From Planctomycetota bacterium (GTDB lineage: Bacteria; Planctomycetota; Uabimicrobiia; Uabimicrobiales; JABWCH01), in the NCBI GenBank assembly GCA_020057085.1, contig JAGVGO010000194.1, forward strand, positions 1-54,347: DNA of 54,347 bases, given 5' to 3'. Shown here piece by piece: positions 34,948 to 43,123 of this stretch; the stretch's first letter is position 1, and the number at the start of each line of letters is the position of its first letter. The translations under genes were made by a program, and so were the position numbers. The notes beneath the pieces were generated by a model, which worked only from the letters and a program-made list of their open reading frames with translations, had not been told where the DNA came from and searched no databases.

Positions 34948-35709
34948 CTAAGCGGCGTTGGATACAACCAAAATACTGATGCGTCGGTTGGCTATATCGA
35001 ACGGCACGTTTGGATTGCGCAATCTGCGATCCGCATATCCTGTAATTTGTGCTACCTGCGTGTTGCGAAGGCCGCCGGCGATGAGTCCACGCAGGGTACT
35101 ATTGGCACGCTCGATGCTGAGGCCGAAGTTTTTATAATTTTCCGTGTTGCTATCCAGGCGGCTCTCGGTATGTCCTTCAATGATAACCTGGTTGGTAAGA
35201 TAGCCTAATTCTCTGGCGATCAGCTTCAGTATTTCCTCTCCTGCCGGTATCAATATGGCGGTGCCGGGTTCGAACAAAGACAACCCTGGTTTGTCGCACA
35301 ATTCGATGCGTAGCCCCTCACTTACAAGTTCTGTCGTTGTCTGAGCTAAGAACGGCTGGAGTTTTGGCTGTTTGGCCAGTATTTTTTTGATTTTTCCGCC
35401 CAGTGTTTCCAGGTCTTTTTTTTCCCGCCATTGCGCATAACTCAATTCTTTGGCGGTGCCGATTTTTTCGTCCATTAGCGAAGGCGGAACCCGCGGCATA
35501 GAGAACATCCCTAACCCTGGGTCGCGAAAATATGCAGCGACCGCCTGCCGGAGCTCTTCGTTTTGCGAAGAAATCCAAAGTACGATAAAGAGCGCCATCA
35601 TGGCGGTGACGAAATCGGCATACGCTACTTTCCATGCTCCGCCATGTGATGCGTGTTTTTTGCGCGATTTTTTTCTGAGAATGATCGGCTCGTTTTCTTT
35701 ATCTGACAT
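34948..35709 (-). CDS. motB: Flagellar stator protein MotB
   Basis: A 253-aa stator subunit. One membrane segment near residues 30-46 contains the proton/ion-binding Asp32 (VAYADFVTAMMALF). The plug region follows, then an OmpA-like peptidoglycan-binding domain (IIEGHTESR, with ANSTLRGLIAGG and NRRISILVV). It sits 13 nt after motA. The ion used cannot be told from this alone. Confidence 0.95.
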   Translation of the reverse strand: MSDKENEPIILRKKSRKKHASHGGAWKVAYADFVTAMMALFIVLWISSQNEELRQAVAAYFRDPGLGMFSMPRVPPSLMDEKIGTAKELSYAQWREKKDLETLGGKIKKILAKQPKLQPFLAQTTTELVSEGLRIELCDKPGLSLFEPGTAILIPAGEEILKLIARELGYLTNQVIIEGHTESRLDSNTENYKNFGLSIERANSTLRGLIAGGLRNTQVAQITGYADRRLRNPNVPFDIANRRISILVVSNAA

Positions 35710-35722
35710 AGTTCACCCCGAA

Positions 35723-36598
35723 TTACTGTTGATTACTCTTGTTTTTGATAGAACGTAAGGCTTCTTCCAGTTCTTCAAACGTCGGCCGCGTGTCGGTAGG
35801 GACGACGCGCCGGGCGAACTCTGCCACCAGCGATGCCGGGATGCCTTTGGCGTAGGCCAGCACGGCTACCTTGATGCATTCGATGTACTGCACCTGCGAT
35901 TGCCCGATCAGTTCCAACGACGAGGCGAATGGCTGGAAAAAACCATAGCAGGCCAGTACGCCAAGGAAGGTGCCTACCAGGGCAGCGGCGACGTGTTTGC
36001 CTACTTCTGACGCCTCGCCGCCGATTGATTGCATGGTGATGATGATGCCGAGCACTGCCGCGACAATGCCTAACCCTGGCAGCGAATCTGCGATTTTTCC
36101 CAATAGCGCCGCCGGATAGCTTACTTCCTCGCGTAATATTTCCAGGTCTTGGTCCAGCATCGTGTCTAAATCGTGTGTCGCCCCACCGCCAGCCATCTGC
36201 AGGAATTTCATCGTATCTGTCAAAAAGCACACGGCTTCATGATTGGCGAGAAAAAAATGATTTTTGCTGAACACAATACTTTTTTCCGGCGTCGCGATAT
36301 GGTCTTCGATGCCACTGAAACCTTCGAGCGCGGCAATATTGAAAAACTCGAATATCGTTTTCAGCAGGTTCAGGTATTGTTTTTTGTTGTAAGGATTGCC
36401 TTTGAGCAGGGTAATAATCCCACCGACCATTCTTTTCAGGATCGAAAGTGGGCTTGAGATAAGCAACGCGCCGAATGCTGCTCCCAGGATGACGATAAAC
36501 TCGGAAGGTTGCCACAGCAGCAACGGGTTTCCTCCCGCCACCATAAATCCGCCCAGAACAGAGCCAATTACAAGGGCGATACCGACAATCAAGAGCAT
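35723..36598 (-). CDS. motA: Flagellar stator protein MotA
   Basis: A 291-aa stator subunit with four membrane segments. The cytoplasmic loop holds charged residues that touch FliG, and TM3-TM4 have the family stretch GLGIVAAVLGIIITMQSIGG and AALVGTFLGVLACYGFFQP. The ATG at 36598 is preferred to a frame 16 codons longer because the longer one would run into the terminator hairpin just upstream. The distance from that terminator's T-run to the ATG is only 15 nt. Confidence 0.95.
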   Translation of the reverse strand: MLLIVGIALVIGSVLGGFMVAGGNPLLLWQPSEFIVILGAAFGALLISSPLSILKRMVGGIITLLKGNPYNKKQYLNLLKTIFEFFNIAALEGFSGIEDHIATPEKSIVFSKNHFFLANHEAVCFLTDTMKFLQMAGGGATHDLDTMLDQDLEILREEVSYPAALLGKIADSLPGLGIVAAVLGIIITMQSIGGEASEVGKHVAAALVGTFLGVLACYGFFQPFASSLELIGQSQVQYIECIKVAVLAYAKGIPASLVAEFARRVVPTDTRPTFEELEEALRSIKNKSNQQ

Positions 36599-36613
36599 GG
36601 ATAACCTACCTTC

Positions 36614-36653
36614 AAAAAAAAAGACACCACCGAGAAACGTTCTCAATGATGTC
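36614..36653 (-). terminator. Intrinsic terminator between flgL and motA
   Basis: Read on the minus strand, 36653-36640 and 36636-36623 pair as a 14-bp stem (with three G-U pairs) around a CGU loop. A run of nine T (36622-36614) follows at once. This is a textbook Rho-independent terminator. It lies 29 nt past the flgL stop and only 15 nt before the motA start codon, so no promoter for motA can lie after it. Confidence 0.9.
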
Positions 36654-36682
36654 TGGTGAGCAAAAAACTTGCCGGACAGAGC

Positions 36683-37597
36683 CTATGTCATAAAATCGAG
36701 AAGACTTTTCTGCGATCCCTGAGCGACCGCGTAGAGCGAGGCGGTGTAGGCATTGCTACGGACGTTTAGTTCAGTCACGGCAGTGGGAATGTCGAGGTCC
36801 TGATACTTTGACAGTTCCTGGCTGAGGTTCAGCCTCTCGTCCTCGTGGCGAGAGGCTTGCGACTCTACGTGTTCCAGGCTGCTGCCGACAGTGGCCAGGT
36901 GCGACAATACTCTCTCGCTTGTCTTGCCAAGATCCGTGAGCATGTCGGAGATGGCTGCAAGCTGCTGATTTTCCGGCAGGTTGTCTTTATTGAGCAACAA
37001 GTCACGCAGTTTGACGAGAGCGGCGAAGCCGTCGCTAAACGCCTCATCGCCGGGCACGGTAGCAGAGATCGCCTCACTCTGACCGATAGGAATTTTGTGC
37101 GTTTCGGAGTTACCCTGGTAATTGGCGGCGGTGATCCGGTTGTCGCTATCGCGCGTAAAGCCGAACGATGCTTCCGTGGTATTGGTGCCGGCGAACAGAG
37201 ATTGTCCGGCATGGCGGCTGTTGGCTAATTCGGCCAGGCTTTCCAGCGCGTGGTCGAGCTGCGTGGCAAGAACCTTGCGATCTTCGGGCAGCAGCATGCC
37301 GTTACCGCCGGCGATAGCAGTTTCTCGCGCATCGCTGAGGTGACTGGAAATCTGAGTCAACGCCGTCTGCGTTGCGTTGAGCGAAGATATGGCGTCGTCG
37401 CTCAACGCCAGGTAGCGGCTTTCTTCAGCTATCGTCAGCTCGACGGCGCGGCTCTTGCGCATCTCTGCCGGGGCATCCGACGGCTTGCTGAAGTTCTTGC
37501 CGGAGGCCATCTTTTCCTGTGCCTCCAGAAGCTGGCTCGCCTTGTTTTGCACTGTTTGCATCCGACTCTCATGCATCATCTGTGAAGTCACGCGCAT
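36683..37597 (-). CDS. flgL: Flagellar hook-filament junction protein FlgL
   Basis: A 304-aa junction protein (HAP3) that shares ends with flagellin: N-terminal MRVTSQMMHESRMQTVQNKASQL (in part) with LEAQEKMASGK, and a C-terminal helix with TAVTELNVRSNAYTASLYA. The ATG at 37597 has AAAGG 8 nt upstream; the GTG 6 nt earlier is too close to that site. It follows flgK by 13 nt and is followed by a terminator. Confidence 0.93.
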   Translation of the reverse strand: MRVTSQMMHESRMQTVQNKASQLLEAQEKMASGKNFSKPSDAPAEMRKSRAVELTIAEESRYLALSDDAISSLNATQTALTQISSHLSDARETAIAGGNGMLLPEDRKVLATQLDHALESLAELANSRHAGQSLFAGTNTTEASFGFTRDSDNRITAANYQGNSETHKIPIGQSEAISATVPGDEAFSDGFAALVKLRDLLLNKDNLPENQQLAAISDMLTDLGKTSERVLSHLATVGSSLEHVESQASRHEDERLNLSQELSKYQDLDIPTAVTELNVRSNAYTASLYAVAQGSQKSLLDFMT

Positions 37598-37610
37598 AAA
37601 CACTACCTTT

Positions 37611-39257
37611 CTACAAATTGATCGCCGTTTGCATCATCTCGTCTACGGTCTGGAACACCCTGGCCGCAGCCTCGTAGCCATGCTGGAATTTTTTGAGCTG
37701 GATCAACTCCTCGTCGAGCGACACGCCGGCTGCCTGTTCCCGTTGCCTGGTCCAGTCGTTCAGCACTTGCGTGGCGATCTCTACGTCGTCGCCCTTGGCT
37801 GCTACCTCTGCTCCAAGCTGGGCAATGGTGTCGTTCCAGAAACCCGACAGCGTCATGTCACCGAGGTTTACATAGGTGTCGTTTTGCATCGCTTGTAGCA
37901 TCGCCCTGGCGTTGTCGCTGTTGCCCGGCGCAAAGGTCTTGGCCAGTGCAAGGTTTTTTGCGTCGCCGGACACGCGCGCGGTAACGGCAATGTCGCCGGC
38001 ATCGCTGCCGCGTAGCAGCGTATTGAGACCGACCTCGGCGAGAAAATCGGAACCGTCGCTGGCAAAGGCAAAACCGTAGCCGGCCACGCTTTGCAACTGG
38101 AGGCGACCGTTAGCGTCTACGCTTGCGTTCAGGTTCGGGATGGCGCTCAATCGAACGACCATATCTTGCATGGTGTCGGTGTCGGGCGCGATGGCGATGT
38201 CGTAGTTGCTGACGCTACCCGTCGCGGCCTCTCGCATACTCACCGTGAGCGTGCCGTTTTTCATGGCAAAGCCGGCGGCATTGAGAGGTTGGTTGACATC
38301 GCTTACCGTACTCTCGGCACTGAGTTGTGTCATTGCACCATCAAGGCCATTTCCTGTGGCATGCAGACGGTTGATAGCGGTCATGAACTGCTGCGCCAGG
38401 GTATCGAGTTTGGCAATATACGCCGGCGCAACATTGTTGTGAAAATTCATAATCCCCGCCACCGCCCCTGCCCCTATACGGATGTCCACGCTGCTGCCCT
38501 GGTAACGCATCGCCACCTGCCCGTTACCGGCATCTGCCGCCTCAATGGACATAGCGTGGGTCTTGTCTACCAAGAGGCTGTTGCCAAGTACCACTTGCGC
38601 GCTATTCTCTTTGCTGTAACTTACCCGCACATCGGCGAGTTCGCTCAACTGTCGTACCAGCTCTTCACGCTGGTCGAGCAAATCGTTCGGCGGCTCTGGG
38701 CTGGCCATGATACTGCGATTGAGCCGGGCAATCTGCTGACCGAGGTTATTGATGGAGGTCGCCTTGCTGTCGAGTTCCTGGCGACTGTCGCTCTGTAGTT
38801 GCTGCAACTTGGTGTCCAGCTCGTGGAACGAAGTGGTGGCATTGCCGAGGCTGGTGGTAAACAAAGTGCGCAGCCCACTGTCTTCCGGTTGCGAAATCAG
38901 GTTTTGCAGGTTGTCCATTGCCTTGCCAAGACTGCTCACCAGGTCGCCTTGGCCGGGCTGCAGCACTGTTTCGATCTGCCTGAGTTTGTCCTGTTCCGCG
39001 GTGGCATGCGTGAGTACCTGCGTTGCCTGCTGCACACGCCCGGTGGCGAGCGAGTCGTTTTGCCTGCCGACGCCTGCCGTTTCGATCCCTTGGCCCAAGT
39101 AGCCGACGCCAGGGATAAAAAGTGCCGGCGCCGCCTGGAGCTGCGCCTTTTGTCTGGTATAGCCAGGCGTGTCGGCGTTGGCTATGTTGTGTTGGGTGGT
39201 CTCCATCGCCCATCGCTGCGCAGACAGTGCTTTGAGGCTCAGATCGAAACGTAACAT
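37611..39257 (-). CDS. flgK: Flagellar hook-associated protein FlgK
   Basis: A 548-aa hook-filament junction protein (HAP1). The N-terminal rod-type motif is WAMETTQHNIANADTPGYTRQ. The C-terminal helix (QLKKFQHGYEAAARVFQTVDEMMQ) is typical. A large variable middle domain lies between. It follows flgN by 13 nt and precedes flgL by 13 nt. Confidence 0.96.
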   Translation of the reverse strand: MLRFDLSLKALSAQRWAMETTQHNIANADTPGYTRQKAQLQAAPALFIPGVGYLGQGIETAGVGRQNDSLATGRVQQATQVLTHATAEQDKLRQIETVLQPGQGDLVSSLGKAMDNLQNLISQPEDSGLRTLFTTSLGNATTSFHELDTKLQQLQSDSRQELDSKATSINNLGQQIARLNRSIMASPEPPNDLLDQREELVRQLSELADVRVSYSKENSAQVVLGNSLLVDKTHAMSIEAADAGNGQVAMRYQGSSVDIRIGAGAVAGIMNFHNNVAPAYIAKLDTLAQQFMTAINRLHATGNGLDGAMTQLSAESTVSDVNQPLNAAGFAMKNGTLTVSMREAATGSVSNYDIAIAPDTDTMQDMVVRLSAIPNLNASVDANGRLQLQSVAGYGFAFASDGSDFLAEVGLNTLLRGSDAGDIAVTARVSGDAKNLALAKTFAPGNSDNARAMLQAMQNDTYVNLGDMTLSGFWNDTIAQLGAEVAAKGDDVEIATQVLNDWTRQREQAAGVSLDEELIQLKKFQHGYEAAARVFQTVDEMMQTAINL

Positions 39258-39270
39258 ATGTTTTCTCCGT

Positions 39271-39756
39271 CTAATAACGGCAATCTATGGCGGCCGTGGC
39301 GTAACCGGCATGTGGACGCCCACGCCCGTCGTAAGTGCCTGTGGTGATAGTACAAATCTCCTGCCACTGACGGTTGAGGCCGGCGTGGCAAGCGAGTAGT
39401 TTGCGCGAGCGTTGCAGTATCGCTGCCAACGCCGTCTTGCCGTCTTGCCATTGTCGCTGTAAGTCATGCAACATCTCTTGTTCCTCCTGAGGAACGTGGC
39501 ACAATAGCGAAGCGAATTGCACATTGCTACAGCAAATGTCGAGCGAGGCAGCCAGCTCCTGTTTGAGCTTTACGCAGTCGGCAGAAAGTCTTTGCATCTC
39601 ATGCACGTGCCCACTGATGCTGCTCAACACCACTTCCCATTTGAGCGGTTCTTCGGTCCACAAGGTACAGATCGTCTGTAATCTCTCGCTGATATTTGCA
39701 AACAGGCCAATTTGCCGCTGCAAGTTGTGCTTCAACGCCAGCATCTCCTCTAACAT
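39271..39756 (-). CDS. flgN: FlgN-like export chaperone
   Basis: A 161-aa mostly helical, soluble protein directly before flgK and flgL, the two clients of the chaperone FlgN. Sequence identity in this family is low, so the call rests on place, size and helical pattern. AAGGAGG precedes the ATG at 39756, which overlaps the flgJ stop by 7 nt. A longer frame to 39843 would overlap flgJ more and has no ribosome site. Confidence 0.75.
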   Translation of the reverse strand: MLEEMLALKHNLQRQIGLFANISERLQTICTLWTEEPLKWEVVLSSISGHVHEMQRLSADCVKLKQELAASLDICCSNVQFASLLCHVPQEEQEMLHDLQRQWQDGKTALAAILQRSRKLLACHAGLNRQWQEICTITTGTYDGRGRPHAGYATAAIDCRY

Positions 39757-40022
39757 GGTTTTCCTCCTTGTCGCTCGATACTTTCCACGACCATCTTGGC
39801 AATATGGAACGGGTCGGAGGCCGCCATTGTCTGTGCCAGGCATTGGTTTACCATATCGCTGGCACCGGGCATACTGTTTTCCCCGCCATCACTCCACATC
39901 GGTTCGCTCGCCTGGCGCAGCATTATCTCCACGAACATCCGTGAAAATTCATTGGCCGCCGCCTGTTGTCGTGCGGTCGTGTTCGTGTTGGCGCGGTTTG
40001 TGGATAGCGATACGGGCTGCAT
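39750..40022 (-). CDS. flgJ: Rod-binding protein FlgJ, single domain
   Basis: A 90-aa protein matching only the N-terminal rod-binding domain of FlgJ (ANEFSRMFVEIMLRQASEPM, then GASDMVNQCLAQTMAASDPFHIAK). The C-terminal peptidoglycan hydrolase domain of the enterobacterial protein is absent, as in many other phyla; a separate enzyme must open the wall for the rod. A small mobile element separates it from flgI, but its own ribosome site (AAAGGAG) is intact. Confidence 0.88.
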   Translation of the reverse strand: MQPVSLSTNRANTNTTARQQAAANEFSRMFVEIMLRQASEPMWSDGGENSMPGASDMVNQCLAQTMAASDPFHIAKMVVESIERQGGKPC

Positions 40023-40048
40023 GGGCTTCTCCTTTTTTGTTCACGAAA

Positions 40049-40198
40049 TGTAATAGTTCTCGTAAAACTCGCATTCGCGCATCAATGCCTTCTCCACGAG
40101 GATCGGAACAACGAACGCTTGCACCCAGAGTATGCGTAAGCTCTACAGCCGATCCTCGTTACCAAGGCATTTGCTGCGCTCATTTTTGTGCTATTACA
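40049..40198. mobile_element. MITE-like element A between flgI and flgJ
   Basis: A 150-bp non-coding insert with 8-bp terminal inverted repeats, TGTAATAG (40049-40056) and CTATTACA (40191-40198). It is flanked by a 15-bp direct repeat with one mismatch (40034-40048 and 40199-40213), the mark of a target duplication; the repeat contains the flgI stop codon. Inside, AATGCCTT and CGAGGATCGG (40084-40106) pair with CCGATCCTCG and AAGGCATT (40149-40171), so the RNA would fold into a long hairpin. No transposase is coded. The core is unlike elements B and C; only the ends are shared. Confidence 0.82.
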
Positions 40199-40205
40199 TT
40201 CTTGT

Positions 40206-41195
40206 TCACGAAATGATCAGTTCGGCATGCAGCGCACCGGCGCGTTTCAGCATGCGAAAAATATCCACCAAATCTTTGGTGCTCACCTGCATTGCGGCAA
40301 GCGCAGTCACCAGTTTCTGGACCGTGACGCACCCTTGTTCGGTGTTGTCGGCGCGGATATGGATGGTGATTTGGTTGTGGGAAATGGTGACCGGACGCAG
40401 GGTCACGCTTTCACCCATGATCACCGTGCCGGTGCGTTCGTTGATGACCACACGCGCTGGCACTTCCGTAGCCACCGGCAAATTGAAAATCTCGGCGATG
40501 AAGTCGCTCACGCGATTACCCAGCAAGTGTTTTTTCGGCACCGCCACCTGTACCAGCCCAAGATCCATAGCCTGTGCACATGGTGTGCCAAAATGTTGGT
40601 TGATGACGCCGGCGATGCGCACGGCAGTATTGAAATCGGGTGCAGTCAGGCGCAACGACACAGTGCCTTGCGGTGACACCATGGCAACCGGCACCTCGCG
40701 TTCGACAATCGCCCCACTCGTAGCGATAGCGATGGTCGGCAACGTCGCCGTCTGGCTCAACACTCCTTGCGCCACGGCATACACCTGATCGTCGAGCCCT
40801 TTAAGAAATGTGGCGAGGAGGATGCCGCCAGAGAGACTCTTGGCGTCGGCCAGTGAGGCAATCGTGGCATCCAGCCGAGTACCTTTGCGCGAGAGCGGCG
40901 GCAAGCTGGCCGTGACCATAACGAGAGCGATGTTACCGGGATTGATCTGCTCGTTCGTAATCTGAAATTTTTGCCGTTTGAGCAGATTCTGCAACGCTTT
41001 CACCGCAGCGTCCGATTTGTCGCCGGTGCCTTTGAGCCCAACCACCAGCCCCATGCCCATGAGATGGTTGTCGCGCAGGTTACTCACTTCGGCTACGTCC
41101 TTGATGCGGGTATAGGGTGGCATCTGCGTCGTCTGTGTCATGGCCAGTGGTGCCAGACACCATAACAAACATAAGCAAAGCAATGTGTTGCGCAT
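40206..41195 (-). CDS. flgI: Flagellar P-ring protein FlgI
   Basis: A 329-aa periplasmic ring protein with a signal peptide (residues 1-20, ending near AMTQ). Family stretches are RIKDVAEVSNLRDNHLMGMGLVVGL, GNIALVMVTASLPP, and VVINERTGTVIMGESVTLRPV. FlgI forms a bushing for the rod at the peptidoglycan. Upstream lies the restriction cassette, downstream element A, yet the gene is intact. Confidence 0.96.
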   Translation of the reverse strand: MRNTLLCLCLLWCLAPLAMTQTTQMPPYTRIKDVAEVSNLRDNHLMGMGLVVGLKGTGDKSDAAVKALQNLLKRQKFQITNEQINPGNIALVMVTASLPPLSRKGTRLDATIASLADAKSLSGGILLATFLKGLDDQVYAVAQGVLSQTATLPTIAIATSGAIVEREVPVAMVSPQGTVSLRLTAPDFNTAVRIAGVINQHFGTPCAQAMDLGLVQVAVPKKHLLGNRVSDFIAEIFNLPVATEVPARVVINERTGTVIMGESVTLRPVTISHNQITIHIRADNTEQGCVTVQKLVTALAAMQVSTKDLVDIFRMLKRAGALHAELIIS

Positions 41196-41263
41196 AAAAT
41201 CCTCTGTTGTTAATTATCGGTTGCAACGGGCTATGCTTTAGCTCTGTGCAAAATTCTTTCCAA

Positions 41264-42190
41264 TCAATTTGGGTACGGCGTTGCATTTTCAAAGAGAGTC
41301 AGCTGTTCTGGCTTCGTTTTCAAGCCGTGGTTATGTGATACCATACTATCTTGCCGGAAGTTAAATACCAAAGCTTCTACAATAGGATTTCTATTCTCTT
41401 CTTTAGCACCGGAGTGATAAAAATGGTCTTTGGTGATGATGTTGAAATTAGACCAGTATTTCTCTAACATCTGGTTTTGACGATAATAGTTATGATGCCA
41501 CGACGAAAGTATGAACCGTGCCTTAGTTTTTTGAAGAAGAGATGCCAAATCCCGTTCGTCATCTTCAGACCAATTGTTGTAATAGTCTGTATATCTTCCG
41601 AGGTACGGCGGATCGCAGTAAATCAAATCTCCTGGTCGAGCGTCTGCTATGGTAATTCTGAAATCTTGCCGAACAAAAATCCATTCTGGACATATGCGTT
41701 TTGCGCATGCATCTACCTGGTTTACAATTTTCGTGATATATGCTTGAGCAAAACGATTTGGTTTTTTGCAGAACGGAATATTCCATTTCCCTGCCTTTGA
41801 AAACCGCATCATACCATTAAAACCTGCTCTTGACAGAAAAAGAAAATCCAGCGGATCAAAAATTTTATTGAAGCGGTCCCTTACTTGGCGATAGTGAACA
41901 TAGCCGTCTTCAGAAGCATATTTAAGCAATTCCCCTTCGACTTCCAAATATTGCTTTACAGTGGATGCACATATCTTTCCTGACTGCATATCCTGGTAAA
42001 AACGGATAATATGTGGATTCGAATCGGCAAGCACTGCGCTTTTGGGATAGGCGTTAAAACTTACAACCCCACTTCCCATAAACGGTTCCATCCACCGTTC
42101 ATATTGAGTGCCCGCCAACTCAAGAATCCAGGAAACAAGTTTGCTCTTGATGCCTTGGCATTTTAAAGGTGGAATGATAAGTCTTCTCAT
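41264..42190 (-). CDS. DNA adenine methyltransferase, Dam/D12 class (type II system)
   Basis: A 308-aa N6-adenine methyltransferase. Motif I is FMGSG (37-41) and the catalytic motif IV is DPPY (193-196). An N-terminal PPLKCQGIKSKL stretch binds the methyl donor. It belongs to the Dam-like class, to which M.EcoRV also belongs. It follows the EcoRV-like nuclease with a 4-nt overlap (ATGA) and should protect the same site, by inference GATATC. The gene is AT-rich beside its flagellar neighbours, a sign of transfer. Having the nuclease gene first is the less common order. Confidence 0.88.
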   Translation of the reverse strand: MRRLIIPPLKCQGIKSKLVSWILELAGTQYERWMEPFMGSGVVSFNAYPKSAVLADSNPHIIRFYQDMQSGKICASTVKQYLEVEGELLKYASEDGYVHYRQVRDRFNKIFDPLDFLFLSRAGFNGMMRFSKAGKWNIPFCKKPNRFAQAYITKIVNQVDACAKRICPEWIFVRQDFRITIADARPGDLIYCDPPYLGRYTDYYNNWSEDDERDLASLLQKTKARFILSSWHHNYYRQNQMLEKYWSNFNIITKDHFYHSGAKEENRNPIVEALVFNFRQDSMVSHNHGLKTKPEQLTLFENATPYPN

Positions 42191-43035
42191 TCTTCGCCCT
42201 CCAATGCATCATCAGCAAGACGTTTGATGTCGTTTTCGTAGACTTTGAGAGTATCGATTCCTCTTTTTTTATATTCAAGATAGGTTTTAAGGTTTGTGTA
42301 TGGCCTTTCTGACTCTGAAGCTCTTGCCATATCTTTTGTAAGATAGTACATCCAATAATCATCGTAGACATCTTCTCCTAGCTTACTGAAAGGCCCTGTA
42401 CCATTAACTAGTTCTTCAATTTTGGTGCATGCCCCTATGTTTTTTGTATTTCCACTCCCAGGACGCCAGCTAGCGATACGATATTTAGGCTGGACAAAAA
42501 AATTAAAATCGTGAATCACGGAAGGTATTTTATGGAGATCATCCAAAGAATATTTTGCGCGTTCATCTATGGCTTCTTTATTTTGCGAATAAAGCACTCC
42601 GAGAACAAAGTGAGCGTCATATTCTTTGTAAGCGTATTTTGTGTTCTTCGTACTCGTGCGATTTCTGAAATAGCCTGTAAACGCACCTAAAGTCATACCA
42701 TTGATTGTTGTACTACTATCACGATAACTACTTTTAATATCAACTGCAAATTTTTTATTTGTAGTTTCGTGTACGAAAGAGATGTCGGGATAAAAATTTT
42801 GCTGCGGTGACGATTCAAGGCGAAAAGAAAATTTCTTACCAAATTCTACCAACATTGGGCAAAGAAGCAGCTCTAAAACTTTCGAGACAACCTTTGTGTC
42901 TATCGAAATCGCATAGATGTTCTGGTAAACATCTATGAAGCCTTTGATAATCCATTGCCCTTCTGCGGTTGCCACGGCTTGGGCGAAAGAACGAATTTCG
43001 GATTGGAGAGAAGCGAGGAAGGTATCTGTATCCAT
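42187..43035 (-). CDS. EcoRV-like type II restriction endonuclease
   Basis: A 282-aa endonuclease that aligns by eye with EcoRV along most of its length: QQNFYPD (EcoRV QQNHYPD), FAVDIKSSY (IAIDIKTTY), TLGAFTGYFRN (TLGGYTSFIRN), and GSGNTKNIG (GSGNTTNIG). The catalytic residues are present: Glu55, Asp84, Asp99 and Lys101, matching Glu45, Asp74, Asp90 and Lys92. EcoRV cuts GATATC to blunt ends; the same site is likely here because the GSGNTxNIG recognition loop is kept. AAAGGA lies 8 nt before the ATG. It sits inside the flagellar run between flgH and flgI. Confidence 0.88.
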   Translation of the reverse strand: MDTDTFLASLQSEIRSFAQAVATAEGQWIIKGFIDVYQNIYAISIDTKVVSKVLELLLCPMLVEFGKKFSFRLESSPQQNFYPDISFVHETTNKKFAVDIKSSYRDSSTTINGMTLGAFTGYFRNRTSTKNTKYAYKEYDAHFVLGVLYSQNKEAIDERAKYSLDDLHKIPSVIHDFNFFVQPKYRIASWRPGSGNTKNIGACTKIEELVNGTGPFSKLGEDVYDDYWMYYLTKDMARASESERPYTNLKTYLEYKKRGIDTLKVYENDIKRLADDALEGEE

Positions 43036-43073
43036 GCTTTTATTCCTTTAGAAAATGAAATGCAAGTATAGAA

Positions 43074-43082
43074 ATTATAGCA
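43074..43082 (-). promoter_or_regulatory. Extended -10 promoter for the restriction cassette
   Basis: On the minus strand TGCTATAAT forms a perfect extended -10 element (TATAAT at 43079-43074, TG at 43082-43081) about 39 nt before the endonuclease start. No strong -35 is seen, as is common with extended -10 promoters. The cassette therefore appears to carry its own housekeeping promoter and need not depend on flagellar transcription. Confidence 0.6.
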
Positions 43083-43123
43083 AACGCCTGACATTAATTT
43101 CTATAAAATTCTGGCTATGCCTT

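Noticed and set aside
41577-41584. TGTAATAG inside the methyltransferase gene
   Set aside because: A chance match to the element ends in coding sequence; no partner repeat or target duplication nearby.
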